Positions 19,121 through 28,925 of a DNA stretch of 64,000 nt are shown one piece after another. Source of the DNA: Flectobacillus sp. BAB-3569 (GTDB lineage: Bacteria > Bacteroidota > Bacteroidia > Cytophagales > Spirosomataceae). The stretch lies in NCBI RefSeq assembly GCF_002270355.1, contig NZ_NJFZ01000008.1:1-64000 (forward strand), written 5' to 3'. The notes below the pieces were generated by a model. It was not told where the DNA came from and ran no database searches. It worked only from the letters and a program-made list of their open reading frames with translations. Each line of letters starts with the position of its first letter. Positions within the stretch are counted from its first letter, which is position 1. The position numbers and the translations under genes are program-made.

Positions 19121-19238
19121 TTGATTTTGGACTTTTTAAAAACTTATTTTATCTCCAAAGTATTTTATAAAGACATCCCAAAACTCCTCACTAGTAGCTC
19201 ATCCTTCCAAACCTCATAATGTATCATTTTGATTTATT

Positions 19239-19248
19239 AAATCGATTT
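19239..19248. promoter_or_regulatory. Palindromic candidate operator
   Basis: AAATCGATTT is a perfect 10-bp palindrome within the 273 bp gap between the LysR gene and its presumed target. The position suits a regulator site, but this is based on symmetry only. Confidence 0.25.
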
Positions 19249-19393
19249 CATGATATTATTTGTGGAAAAGATTCTATCAAGAAGGGATTATCTTGTAATT
19301 TTAGCGGTAAAACTGTTATCCATCTCAACTAGCAATTAATCCTTTGAATAAAGGATAGGCGAAAAACTTTGGCGTTTTTCTACTAAATTACTT

Positions 19394-20248
19394 ATGAATA
19401 CAACAATATTTACCCCCGAAATAGACGGTAAAACTTTGGTATTTGCGACGCCAGGTTTCCCTGTCAAACAGATTCGCTTACCTATTTTGATGAATCAGGT
19501 TTTTCCTGCCTTAGGTATCAACGCCATCTGGATTCCTATAGAAGTTGAACCTGCCAATCTTTCTAGCATTTTTACGGCTTTTAGACATTTTAATAATTTC
19601 AAAGGAATGACGATTGCGATTCCATATAAAAATCCTTTGGTAGATTTGGTCGATGAAGCTACCGAACGAGCAAAACGTTCGGGAAGTGTCAATCTGATTC
19701 GATTTGACGAAAAAGGTCGCTCATACGGCGATACCGTCGACGGTCTAGGCTTTGTAGTTGGCCTTGAAGCCAAAGGAGTTATTTGTAAAGGTAAAAGCGT
19801 GTATTTGGTGGGTACAGGAGGAGCAGGTTGTGCTTTGGCGGTGGCGCTTTGCGATGCTGGAATTTCGACTTTGTATTTGAATGATATTTTTCCTGAAAAA
19901 GCAGAAGCACTTGCCGAAAGATTACGTTCTTATTATCCCGAAGTCAAAATACTGGCACAGCATACCCCTCCAAGTGATATAGATTTGGCGATTAATGCTA
20001 GTAATAGCGGATTACAACCTAATGACCCTTTGCCATTCGAACCAGAATCGTTTGGGAAACATACCGTCATTGCAGACATTATCATGAAACCTAAAGAGAC
20101 CGCTCTTCTACAAAAAGCAGCATCTATGGGCTATCAAATCCATCACGGACATCATACACTTGACTACCAAGTTTCGCTATATTTAGATTATTTTGGTATT
20201 GAACACGACCCAAGTGTAGTGCTTGAATTGGTACAGCAAATACCTTAG
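19394..20248 (+). CDS. Shikimate/quinate dehydrogenase-like oxidoreductase (AroE family)
   Basis: This 284-residue AroE-like protein has the catalytic lysine region MTIAIPYKNPLVDLVDEA and the dinucleotide loop YLVGTGGAGCALAVAL. INASNSGLQPNDP follows, and a YQVSLYLDYFGI stretch lies near the C-terminus. The substrate loop reads SYGDTVDGLGF where biosynthetic enzymes have an NTDG motif, so the usual Asn-Thr pair is replaced. With an adjacent LysR regulator and an MFS carboxylate-type transporter, it is more likely a catabolic or specialised paralogue (quinate, shikimate or a related acid) than the housekeeping aroE. Confidence 0.75.
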   Translation: MNTTIFTPEIDGKTLVFATPGFPVKQIRLPILMNQVFPALGINAIWIPIEVEPANLSSIFTAFRHFNNFKGMTIAIPYKNPLVDLVDEATERAKRSGSVNLIRFDEKGRSYGDTVDGLGFVVGLEAKGVICKGKSVYLVGTGGAGCALAVALCDAGISTLYLNDIFPEKAEALAERLRSYYPEVKILAQHTPPSDIDLAINASNSGLQPNDPLPFEPESFGKHTVIADIIMKPKETALLQKAASMGYQIHHGHHTLDYQVSLYLDYFGIEHDPSVVLELVQQIP

Positions 20249-20362
20249 TGAAATGGGAGAATAGGTTATCAGTTAATGGTATATCTGTTATTTGAAAGTA
20301 CTCACAATTCACAACCCTAACTCGTCATTCAGCCTTAATTCTTATATTCCTAAACTAAAACT

Positions 20363-21619
20363 ATGAATACCAAACCACAAGGTAAAATACGTTGGACAAT
20401 CTGTGCGATGATTTTTGCTGCTACCACTATCAATTTACTTGACCGACAGGTATTGGGTATTTTGGCAAGTGACTTACAAAAAAAGATTGGCTGGAACGAA
20501 ATTCAGTACGGCTATATCGTGAGTGCATTTCAGTTATCTTATGCGATTGGAATGGCCGTTGTAGGGCGTATTTTGGATAGCATAGGCACACGATTGGGCT
20601 ACACACTTACCATTTTGTTGTGGAGTTTGGCATCGATGGCACATGCTTTTGTGGGCACACCCATGGGATTTGGTCTAGCTAGAGTATTTTTAGGCTTATC
20701 AGAATCGGGAAATTTTCCTGCGGCCATCAAGGCTACTTCGGAATGGTTTCCTGCACATGAGCGCTCGATTGTGGCAGGTATTATCAATGCTGGCTCGAAC
20801 ATGGGCGTAATCGTAGCAGCTTTATTGGTTCCTTTATTGACCATACAGTTTGGTTGGCAAGCCACCTTTATTATGACAGGTGCATTGGGGTTTTTGGTAG
20901 TCATTTGGATGTGGAGCTATTATCGCACGCCCGACCAGCACGCAAGTGTAAGCGAGGAGGAGCTCAAGTATATTCAGTCAGAACAACAAGCCGTAAAGCC
21001 CATTGCTTGGCGAGAACTTTTGAATTATAAAGCCCTTTGGACTTTTACTATCATGAAGTTTTTGATTGACCCAGTATGGTATTTTTATCTGTATTGGTTA
21101 CCTAAATTTTTGGACAAAACCTTTGGTATTCCCCTTGGCAAACTCAGTTTGCCATTGATGACCGTTTATCTATTATCCGATGCGGGTAGTGTAATAGGGG
21201 GCTGGTTCCCGACATGGCTGATTCAGAAGAAATCATATAGTATCGACAGCGCCCGCAAAACTGCATTTTTGGTATGTGCATGTGCAGTATTGCCCATGTT
21301 TTTCGGAAGTTATTTTACCAATTTATGGTTTGCAGTCATCATGGTAGGAATTGCCTTGGCAGCACAACAAGCATGGTCTTCCAATGCCTATACCCTTGTG
21401 TCAGATATATTTCCGAGCAATGCCGTAGCTACGGTAGTAGGATTTGGCAGTATGGCAGGCGCTTTAGGAGGCGTCTTATTTTCGATGGTTATAGGTTGGG
21501 TATTAGAAAAAACAGGTAGTTACACCCCTCTATTTGCCTACGCCGCCAGTGCCTATATGATAGCCTTCACGCTATTGAAATTGCTGATTCCGAAGATTGA
21601 GAGGGTTGAGATTGTATAA
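20363..21619 (+). CDS. MFS transporter, hexuronate/aromatic acid (ACS) type
   Basis: This 418-residue inner-membrane carrier has 12 predicted helices. It has NLLDRQVLGILASDL in TM1 and RILDSIGTRLGYT in the loop between TM2 and TM3. GLARVFLGLSESGNFPAAIKATSEWFP is a strong signature of the anion:cation symporter (ExuT-like) family, which moves organic anions such as hexuronates and aromatic acids. It follows the AroE-like gene by 114 bp and probably imports its substrate. Confidence 0.88.
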   Translation: MNTKPQGKIRWTICAMIFAATTINLLDRQVLGILASDLQKKIGWNEIQYGYIVSAFQLSYAIGMAVVGRILDSIGTRLGYTLTILLWSLASMAHAFVGTPMGFGLARVFLGLSESGNFPAAIKATSEWFPAHERSIVAGIINAGSNMGVIVAALLVPLLTIQFGWQATFIMTGALGFLVVIWMWSYYRTPDQHASVSEEELKYIQSEQQAVKPIAWRELLNYKALWTFTIMKFLIDPVWYFYLYWLPKFLDKTFGIPLGKLSLPLMTVYLLSDAGSVIGGWFPTWLIQKKSYSIDSARKTAFLVCACAVLPMFFGSYFTNLWFAVIMVGIALAAQQAWSSNAYTLVSDIFPSNAVATVVGFGSMAGALGGVLFSMVIGWVLEKTGSYTPLFAYAASAYMIAFTLLKLLIPKIERVEIV

Positions 21620-21700
21620 ATTTAGCGAATGAGTGATTATTTTTAACTAGTAGAGACGCAATGCTTTGCGTCCAAAGAGGTGTCATTTTGAAATATAGTA

Positions 21701-21922
21701 TCAAACATGAGTCATCCCTAATTTTTAGGATTAGGATTATTCTCCAAATTTTTATCAAAAAAGCGGTCGAAAAATATGTTTTCGACCGCTTTTTTGATGC
21801 TACTATGCTAGATATGACCTAAGACGCAATCATTGCGTCTCTACTGATGGAAAACAAATTTTTACATAATCACTCAACCACTCATTCACTAAATCGCTAA
21901 ATTCGGGATGACTCATGTTTGA
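21701..21922. mobile_element. MITE-like element with IS-type terminal repeats
   Basis: Near-perfect 24-bp inverted repeats (21701-21724 and 21899-21922, one mismatch) bound 222 bp with no gene. Their core CATGAGTCATCCC is the same as the right end of the transposase unit at 371-390. That makes this a non-autonomous element probably mobilised by that IS. It carries an internal terminator hairpin and an approximately 150 bp segment repeated at 36747-36899. No clear direct target duplication was identified. Confidence 0.65.
21757..21796. terminator. Bidirectional terminator inside the MITE-like element
   Basis: AAAAAAGCGGTCGAAAA pairs with TTTTCGACCGCTTTTTT. It sits between the convergent MFS and TPR genes. 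A sister hairpin is at 36748-36785. Confidence 0.85.
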
Positions 21923-21970
21923 TGAATAGTTAGGGAATCACCCCAATGTCAACATTCACTAAACTAAAGT

Positions 21971-23890
21971 CTAACGCTTCACTCCCAAAAGACTCAATGC
22001 TTGAGTAGCTTGTGGATGGTCTGGTTTTAATTGTAAACATCTTTTAATGTCAATAATTGCCGCCTCTAAATGACCTAATTTATGATGAGTTACACCTCTA
22101 TTATAAAAATGCTCAGGGTTTTGACTTCCGTATTGGTCTATGGCTATGTTGAAGTTTTTGAGGGCTTCTTCTGTTCTGTTGGTATTAAGTTGTGCGGTCG
22201 CCAAAGAACCGTAGTTTACACCAATACGCTTGTTTTCGGGCATCGTGAGTGCTTTTTCTAAATCAGGAAGTGCCTTGTCTGGCATCTGGGCATTGAGATA
22301 CGTATTTCCTCGATTCAGATAGGTATCCGCTGATGGAAATTGCTGAATAGCTTTGGTCAAATATTCGATTGCTTTAGGATAGTCGCCTTTACGTTCATAA
22401 GCCGAAGCTAGATTGCCCAATGGTGTAACATCAATTTTGTAACCCAACTGAATGGCCTTTTCGCTGTAGGCAATCGCCAAGTCTAAATTGTTCTCTTTTG
22501 CACCATAATATTGTCCTGCGGCACTGTAGGCTCTGTCGTCTTTTTCTGGTGCGAGTTCTATTCTACGAGAAAATAATGTTCCTGAGTTTCGCCATGTTCC
22601 TACTTGTTTTCTAGTAATGACAAGCAAAATTCCTAACCAAACGATACAGCCTGCCCATACAGCCTGCTGCATTTTGGGATTTTCTATTAGTTTTGAAATA
22701 CCTACTGCTAGCATAAAAAACAAACCTATATAGGGCAAATAAGTATATCGGTCGGCCATAATAGCACCACCCACTTGCAAAATTTGAAGTACTAGAATGA
22801 TAGTTACCGTAAAAAAGCCAATCCCAAAGGCGATGAGTTTATTTCGCTTGATATTAAATATTCCCCAGCCCAAAATGCCAAGCATTACGACCAATCCCAA
22901 ATAATATTCAGAATGAAAAAGTGTTGGGTCTTCGTACATATACATCGAGCGCAAACCAATTGGTGCCACTAAGTGCACCCAATACATCATAAAACCGTAT
23001 CCTGCGTAGGTAATCGTTTTGAAATAGCTAATATCTTCTGGTTTGAAAGCCACGCCTGTTGCCGCAATTGGGTGAATCATTCCTCCCAAATTTCCTCCTC
23101 CTTGTATATTGATGGCTATTAGACCGAATACAACCGATACCACGAAAAACGGGATTTTTTCCACAAAAACTTTTAACGAAAACTCTCTATTTCGCCAATA
23201 ATCAAAAAGTAAGAGGACTAATGGAAAAATAACAGCTTGTCCTTTCGACAAACATGAAGCTAGATATAGTAAGAATGAAAATATCAAATGAATCAATTTT
23301 TGACCTTTATCCACATATTTAAAATACTGCAAGCTACCCAACAATAAGAAAAATACATATAAAACGTCTTTGCGTTCCGACACCCAAATAACCGACTCGA
23401 CACGCATGGGATGAATGGCAAAAAGTAGAGCGGTAAGAATGGCAATAAATTTCTTTTGACGTTCGCCTGTCTCATAACTTTCAAGAAGCTTCTGAGCCAA
23501 CACCCAGACAAGAATTACATTTAGAAAATGAATAAAAGTGTTGGTTACGATAAATGCCCGTGCCGATTCTGCTCCTGACATAGCGGCATTGAGCATTAAT
23601 GACCACATCGTTAAAGGATGATAATTACTGGCTACATGGCTTTGCCAAGCTTCGAGCCAATGTCCTGATGGATGGGTAACTAGGATATTTTCGACTACAT
23701 ATACGTGGTCGTCCCAATCTACAAATTGATTGCTAAAACCACCGCTAAATCCAAGCAATACAACAACTGCAAATACGATGATGGTTAAAATGGTATTTTT
23801 TGAAGTACCCGAAGGAGTTGTTATAACCGTTTCTGAAGTCTCTTTGGGTGACTGTGTTTCTACTTTTGGCGATTTATTTTTCTTTGACAT
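21971..23890 (-). CDS. Multi-pass membrane protein with C-terminal TPRs (TMTC/GT-C-like)
   Basis: This 639-residue protein has a short Lys/Ser-rich cytoplasmic N-terminus. About 10-11 membrane helices follow (residues 33-440) with an early luminal FVDWDDHVYV acidic motif, like the DD site of GT-C glycosyltransferases, and HPMRVESVIWVSERKDVLY typical of TMTC-like proteins. The C-terminal 200 residues are about five TPR units (such as PLGNLASAYERKGDYPKAIEYL). By family it may be an O-mannosyltransferase-like enzyme using a polyprenyl-linked sugar, but acceptor and donor are unknown. Confidence 0.75.
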   Translation of the reverse strand: MSKKNKSPKVETQSPKETSETVITTPSGTSKNTILTIIVFAVVVLLGFSGGFSNQFVDWDDHVYVVENILVTHPSGHWLEAWQSHVASNYHPLTMWSLMLNAAMSGAESARAFIVTNTFIHFLNVILVWVLAQKLLESYETGERQKKFIAILTALLFAIHPMRVESVIWVSERKDVLYVFFLLLGSLQYFKYVDKGQKLIHLIFSFLLYLASCLSKGQAVIFPLVLLLFDYWRNREFSLKVFVEKIPFFVVSVVFGLIAINIQGGGNLGGMIHPIAATGVAFKPEDISYFKTITYAGYGFMMYWVHLVAPIGLRSMYMYEDPTLFHSEYYLGLVVMLGILGWGIFNIKRNKLIAFGIGFFTVTIILVLQILQVGGAIMADRYTYLPYIGLFFMLAVGISKLIENPKMQQAVWAGCIVWLGILLVITRKQVGTWRNSGTLFSRRIELAPEKDDRAYSAAGQYYGAKENNLDLAIAYSEKAIQLGYKIDVTPLGNLASAYERKGDYPKAIEYLTKAIQQFPSADTYLNRGNTYLNAQMPDKALPDLEKALTMPENKRIGVNYGSLATAQLNTNRTEEALKNFNIAIDQYGSQNPEHFYNRGVTHHKLGHLEAAIIDIKRCLQLKPDHPQATQALSLLGVKR

Positions 23891-24457
23891 TTTTTGAAAA
23901 AGGTAAAAAGGCAGGCTAATGCTGAGGTTATGCCCCTCTTTGTTCTTACAAATTTAACTTTTACTACGATATAATAATAGTAAAATATTTGAGCAAGAAC
24001 CATGCTAAAGCAAATGGTATTGGACAAGATTTGATTGCATCATATTTTGTCTGATACAAACCTACCGACTTTAGCTTATCTGGAAGAGGCACTAGGCAAG
24101 AGGCACTAGGCAAGAGGCAAAGAGTGTTAAAATGTTTTTCAGTAACGATAGATATATTTTGCCGAATGCCCAGAGCCGAAAGCCCAAAGCTCAATCTTAA
24201 ATTTTATTTTACCCACCAACTTAACACAGTTAATTTTTCATTAATAGAGCACCTAAGTACTTTTTGCTATAAATAGTTAAATAAAATACTCATATAGTAC
24301 CTTTTGTTAAGCCAATATTTCCAATGTTAATAGAATGTTATCAAATGGATATTATCCTTAACAGTTTGTTTAAAATTCACAAACACAGAGGTAATATTCA
24401 AGTAATAATTTTGTTGCGTCGAAAACATAGAGATATTTCTATTTAATACACATACAC
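23891..24457. other. Intergenic, 567 bp, with short direct repeats
   Basis: The spacer between divergent genes contains a tandem direct repeat of AAGAGGCACTAGGC (two copies plus a partial, about 24083-24121). A TAATTTTG box at 24406-24413 fits the Bacteroidota -7 consensus ahead of the TonB receptor gene. No coding sequence is evident. Confidence 0.5.
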
Positions 24458-27274
24458 ATGCAACGCAAATTTTTACTCAGCACAATCGTACTTTTATTCA
24501 TAACCATTGCGTCTTACGCTCAGACGGGTAGTATCAAGGGTAGCCTTAAAGATGCAAAATCTAACGAGCCTATGTTAGGAACTGCGGTAAGAATTGATGG
24601 TACGCAAATCGGTACACAAACAAATATGCAAGGCGAATTTGAATTATCGCGTGTACCTGCTGGAGTTCACACTGTAGTTTTTTCATTTGTAGGTTACGAA
24701 AACAAAGTAATTTCAAATGTAAGAGTTGAAGCAGGAAAAACAACCCTAATCAACACAACGATTGCTGAGGCCAACACTACACTCGATGCTGTTGTAGTAC
24801 GTGGTACTAAAAATAAAGGAACTGAGGTTTCAGTTATTACAGAAATTAAAAAAGTAGAACAAATTGCCGTTGGTATTTCTGCACAGCAAATCCAAAAAAC
24901 ACAAGACCGTGACGCTTCGGCGGTTGTACGTCGTGTGCCTGGGGTATCTATTCAAGATGACCGTTTTGTGATTGTGCGTGGTTTGAACGAACGTTACAAT
25001 ACAGTATTGCTCAACGATGCCATTACGCCTTCTACTGAAGTAGATACAAAAGCTTTCTCTTTCGACTTGATTCCTTCTTCTGCTATCGACCGTATGTTGA
25101 TTTTCAAATCGGGTTCGGCTGACCTTCCTGGTGAATTTGGTGGTGGTGTAATCAAGATTTATACTAAAACTATCCCTGATGGAAATTCTTTCACAGCTGG
25201 TTTTTCATTAGGACATCGTAGCAATACTACTTTTCAAACAGCTACTTCGTATAAAGGAAGCGGTACTGACTTTTTAGGTTTTGATAATGGTTTAAGAGGT
25301 TTGCCTTCGTCTATCCCTAGCACAAGTACTATCCTATCGGGTGCTAATACTCCTGCTGTTGTAAATGCGTTCAAATCTTTGCCAAGTTATTTCAACCAAA
25401 GCTCACTGTCGGTATTGCCAGACTTTAGAGGTAACTTAGGAATGACACGTCGTTTTAATGTAGGAAATTTTGAATTAGCGACTATCAATGCCATCAACTA
25501 CAGCTTAACGCATCAAAGAACGCCAAATGTTGAATTTTATCGTTACGCTTACAATGCTGATGCGGGTAATACTACTAGTGAAAAGGAGTTTGCTTACAAC
25601 GATAATGCTTATGCTGAAAACGTTAGAGTAGGCGTAATGTCAAACTGGGCGTTGATTATTAATCCTGCCAACAAAATCGAATTCCGTAATTTGTTTAACC
25701 AATTAGGTTCAAAAGAAACTGTTTTGAGAAATGGTTATAACAACAATAATATTGAGTTGAAAAACTACTCGATGACTTACGAACAAAAGAGTATCTATTC
25801 AGGTCAGTTGAGCGGTACGCATGAATTGTCGGATATGACTAAGTTGACTTGGACAGGTGGTTACGGATACACAAACCGTCAAGAACCAGACAACCGTCGT
25901 TTTACCTCGAGCCGTACATTGGGTAGCAACGATCCATTTACCATCAATATTCAACAATCGCAAAGTCCAACCTTGCAACAAGCGGCACGTTTTTACTCAG
26001 CATTAACTGAAAATGTAGTATCTGGACGTATCGATTTAGAGCATCGTATTGGTAAAGCAGATGCCACTGAAAAAGAATTGATTAAGCTTCGTGCTGGTAC
26101 ATATTTGGAGAAGAAAGACCGTAATTTCGCTGCTCGTTGGTTTGGTATCGTAAATGCTAACAATGTTGGTGATGCAATTTTGACACAATCACCTGAAAAA
26201 TTCTTCGACCCAGCTAACTTGTCTACAACTGGATTGTTTTATAACGAAGGAACTGGATACGAAGATGCTTACAAAGCTCGTAACGAATTGTATGCTGGTT
26301 ATGTAAACGCTTATGTTCCTTTCTCAAGCAAATTCAATGCTTCGTTTGGAGTAAGAGTAGAACAAAACCGTCAGCAGTTAGTAACGCTGAAACGTGGTAG
26401 TGGTGAAAAATTAAATGTTGACAGACCATTATTAAGCTGGTTGCCTTCTGTAACACTTTCTTATGTATTGAACGAGAAAAACCAGATTCGTGCAGCCTAT
26501 AGTCAAACAGTAAACCGTCCTGAGTTCCGTGAGTTAGCGCCATTCCCTTATTATGACTTTAACTATGACGTAACACGTGTAGGTAACTCTGAGTTGAAAA
26601 CAGCAACTATTGCAAACTACGATTTACGTTACGAATTCTATCCGTCTGAAGGTGAAGTAATCTCACTTGCTGCATTCTACAAGCAATTTACTAACCCAAT
26701 CGAAGCAAGAATTTTGAACGCAGGTTCGGGTATTGCCTTCGGTGTTGGAAATGCAGAAAAAGCATTCAGTAGAGGTTTGGAATTAGAAATGCGTAAATCA
26801 TTGAAAGGCTTAGCAAGTTCAAAGTTTGTAGATAACCTAACACTTTTATTGAACGCTTCAATTATTGATTCTGATGTAAAAACAGGCTTTAGCGGACAAT
26901 CTTCAGACAGTCGCTTCTTACAAGGTCAGTCTCCGTACTTGATTAACGCTGGGGTTTATTACAACGATAACGAAAGTAATTTATCTGCCAACATTCTTTA
27001 CAACGTAGTAGGTTCGCGTATTTTCTTGGTAGGTGATGGCGTAGTATTCCCAACTGTATACGAAATGCCAAGAAATGTAATTGACTTAAACCTTACAAAA
27101 GGTTTTGGAAAGCATATCGAAGTGAAAGTAGGTATCCAAGATTTGTTGAATCAACCATTTAGATTCTACAATGATACCAACAACGATAAGAAAATTGAAA
27201 CTGGTAAAGATGATGTGTTTAGAACATACAAACGTGGTACAACATCAACTATCGGTATCAGCTACAAGTTCTAA
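24458..27274 (+). CDS. TonB-dependent outer-membrane receptor
   Basis: This 938-residue protein has a signal peptide (residues 1-21, ending ASYAQ). A CarboxypepD-regulatory-like domain follows (GSIKGSLKDAKSNEPMLGTAV). Then come a plug domain (QIQKTQDRDASAVVRRVPGVS ... IVRGLNERYNTVLLND) and a 22-strand barrel ending with the aromatic TIGISYKF. It has no SusD partner; a lipoprotein gene follows 181 bp downstream. It imports a large or scarce ligand with TonB energy; the ligand is unknown. The FVIVRGLNERYN plug variant is a subgroup common in Cytophagales. Confidence 0.92.
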   Translation: MQRKFLLSTIVLLFITIASYAQTGSIKGSLKDAKSNEPMLGTAVRIDGTQIGTQTNMQGEFELSRVPAGVHTVVFSFVGYENKVISNVRVEAGKTTLINTTIAEANTTLDAVVVRGTKNKGTEVSVITEIKKVEQIAVGISAQQIQKTQDRDASAVVRRVPGVSIQDDRFVIVRGLNERYNTVLLNDAITPSTEVDTKAFSFDLIPSSAIDRMLIFKSGSADLPGEFGGGVIKIYTKTIPDGNSFTAGFSLGHRSNTTFQTATSYKGSGTDFLGFDNGLRGLPSSIPSTSTILSGANTPAVVNAFKSLPSYFNQSSLSVLPDFRGNLGMTRRFNVGNFELATINAINYSLTHQRTPNVEFYRYAYNADAGNTTSEKEFAYNDNAYAENVRVGVMSNWALIINPANKIEFRNLFNQLGSKETVLRNGYNNNNIELKNYSMTYEQKSIYSGQLSGTHELSDMTKLTWTGGYGYTNRQEPDNRRFTSSRTLGSNDPFTINIQQSQSPTLQQAARFYSALTENVVSGRIDLEHRIGKADATEKELIKLRAGTYLEKKDRNFAARWFGIVNANNVGDAILTQSPEKFFDPANLSTTGLFYNEGTGYEDAYKARNELYAGYVNAYVPFSSKFNASFGVRVEQNRQQLVTLKRGSGEKLNVDRPLLSWLPSVTLSYVLNEKNQIRAAYSQTVNRPEFRELAPFPYYDFNYDVTRVGNSELKTATIANYDLRYEFYPSEGEVISLAAFYKQFTNPIEARILNAGSGIAFGVGNAEKAFSRGLELEMRKSLKGLASSKFVDNLTLLLNASIIDSDVKTGFSGQSSDSRFLQGQSPYLINAGVYYNDNESNLSANILYNVVGSRIFLVGDGVVFPTVYEMPRNVIDLNLTKGFGKHIEVKVGIQDLLNQPFRFYNDTNNDKKIETGKDDVFRTYKRGTTSTIGISYKF

Positions 27275-27455
27275 TCCAGTAAGAAGATTGGTTAATTGTA
27301 TATCAGTTATCAGTAAATTATCAAAATCCATTAGTTGAGTGATAGCTTCAGGAGTGAAACTAAACTCAGTTTTGTAAAACCGTACACAAACTTTTTTAAC
27401 AGAATAAACAGAAGCCATAGCTTAACTATTTTGTCAAAAGCCAATATCAGAAATC

Positions 27456-28778
27456 ATGAAAAATATACATAAACTTCTTTACATTGCTGCCATTGCTTTA
27501 GCAACTACTTCATGTGGTAAATTGGAAAACGATTTTCAGGAACCAACACCAGTAGCAAGTCGCGAAATGGTGGTAGTAAGAGGTTCTATTACATCAAATA
27601 CCACTTGGACTGCCGATAAGAAATACCTTTTAAATGGTTTTGTGTATGTAGAAGAAGGCGTAACCCTAACGATTCAGCCAGGAACAATTATCAAGGGTGA
27701 TTTGCCAACAAAAGGTACTTTGATTATCAAACCTGGTGCCAAAATTTTGGCTGAAGGTACAGAAGATAAACCCATCGTTTTTACCTCTAACCAAGCAATC
27801 GGACAACGTAAAGCAGGTGACTGGGGTGGTGTAATTATTTTAGGTAAAGCTAAAGTAAATAAGACGCCTATCACCATTGAAGGTGAAAACGTAACAACTT
27901 TTGGTGGCACCAACGATGCTGATAACTCAGGTATTTTGAAATATGTACGTATCGAATTTGCAGGTGTTGCTTTCGAAACTGATAAAGAAATTAATGGTTT
28001 GACATTGGGTGGTGTAGGTTACGGAACCAAAATCGACTATGTTCAAGTTTCTCATTCTGGCGATGACGCTTACGAATGGTTTGGTGGTGCTGTAAATGCA
28101 AAACACTTGATTTCGTACCGTACGTTGGATGATGATTTTGATACAGATAATGGATTCTCAGGAAATGTGCAATATGCAGTAGCACTTCGTGACCCATTAG
28201 TAGCTGACCAGTGTAGTTGTTCTGACTCAAACGGTTTTGAATCAGATAACGACGGTTCAGGTTCGACGGCATTGCCACAAACTTCTGCCAAATTTGCAAA
28301 CGTGAGTATCTATATCGCCAACGGCACAGTTGACAAAAAATACCGTTCAGCTTTCCGTATCAGACGTAACTCCGCTTTGAGTATCTACAATTCAGTGGTA
28401 AACGGTGCTTTCCCTAAAGCTGGATTAGAATTGGAAGGAACGTTGTCGCAAGAGAATTTCAAAAATGGTAAGTCAGATTATAGAGGTGTTGTAATTACAG
28501 GTGCAACTACTCCAATTTTGAATGTGGAGACAACCATGTTTAATGATGCTAATCGCAAAAATGCTATTAGCTGGTCATTAACTGATTTGGGTTTACAAGC
28601 AGATTTCAACCTTTTGGGTGCTCCAAAATTCAGCCCACAAAAAGGTTCAAGAATATTAGCTGATGGCGTAGTATTGCCAACAGGTTTCGATTCAGCGAGT
28701 TTCAGAGGTGCATTTGATGGCTCAAATGATTGGACTCAAAAATGGACGAATTTCAATCCTCAAACTACTGAGTACTAA
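27456..28778 (+). CDS. Surface lipoprotein, TonB-receptor partner, beta-helix-like
   Basis: This 440-residue protein has a lipoprotein signal peptide ending ATTSC (lipid-modified Cys near residue 20). The body has repeated turns typical of a right-handed beta-helix or related carbohydrate-surface fold, such as GVTLTIQPGTIIKGD, GTLIIKPGAKILAEG, KPIVFTSNQ and GDWGGVIILGKA. A loop with SCSD may bind a metal. It follows a TonB receptor, so it is probably part of the same uptake unit. Homologues are often annotated inconsistently (sometimes as multidrug transporter, which the sequence does not support). The function is unknown. Confidence 0.7.
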   Translation: MKNIHKLLYIAAIALATTSCGKLENDFQEPTPVASREMVVVRGSITSNTTWTADKKYLLNGFVYVEEGVTLTIQPGTIIKGDLPTKGTLIIKPGAKILAEGTEDKPIVFTSNQAIGQRKAGDWGGVIILGKAKVNKTPITIEGENVTTFGGTNDADNSGILKYVRIEFAGVAFETDKEINGLTLGGVGYGTKIDYVQVSHSGDDAYEWFGGAVNAKHLISYRTLDDDFDTDNGFSGNVQYAVALRDPLVADQCSCSDSNGFESDNDGSGSTALPQTSAKFANVSIYIANGTVDKKYRSAFRIRRNSALSIYNSVVNGAFPKAGLELEGTLSQENFKNGKSDYRGVVITGATTPILNVETTMFNDANRKNAISWSLTDLGLQADFNLLGAPKFSPQKGSRILADGVVLPTGFDSASFRGAFDGSNDWTQKWTNFNPQTTEY

Positions 28779-28822
28779 AAGACAAGAAGTCCGTTAGGAT
28801 TTTTTATATTGGTGTAATGAAG

Positions 28823-28853
28823 AAAAGCTTAAGGTTCTGCCTTAAGCTTTTTT
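28823..28853 (+). terminator. Terminator of the receptor/lipoprotein unit
   Basis: AAAGCTTAAGG pairs with CCTTAAGCTTT around TTCTG, followed by a T-run, about 45 bp after the lipoprotein stop. Confidence 0.85.
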
Positions 28854-28925
28854 GGTTTTGATGAATGATAAGTAAGTATAAATGCTGAATTATAAGTTGA
28901 GAGTTTTGAGTTGTGCTTTGTCCTT

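Noticed and set aside
24083..24121. Possible CRISPR-like direct repeats
   Set aside because: Only two and a half adjacent copies of a 14-15 bp unit with no spacers; a simple tandem duplication.
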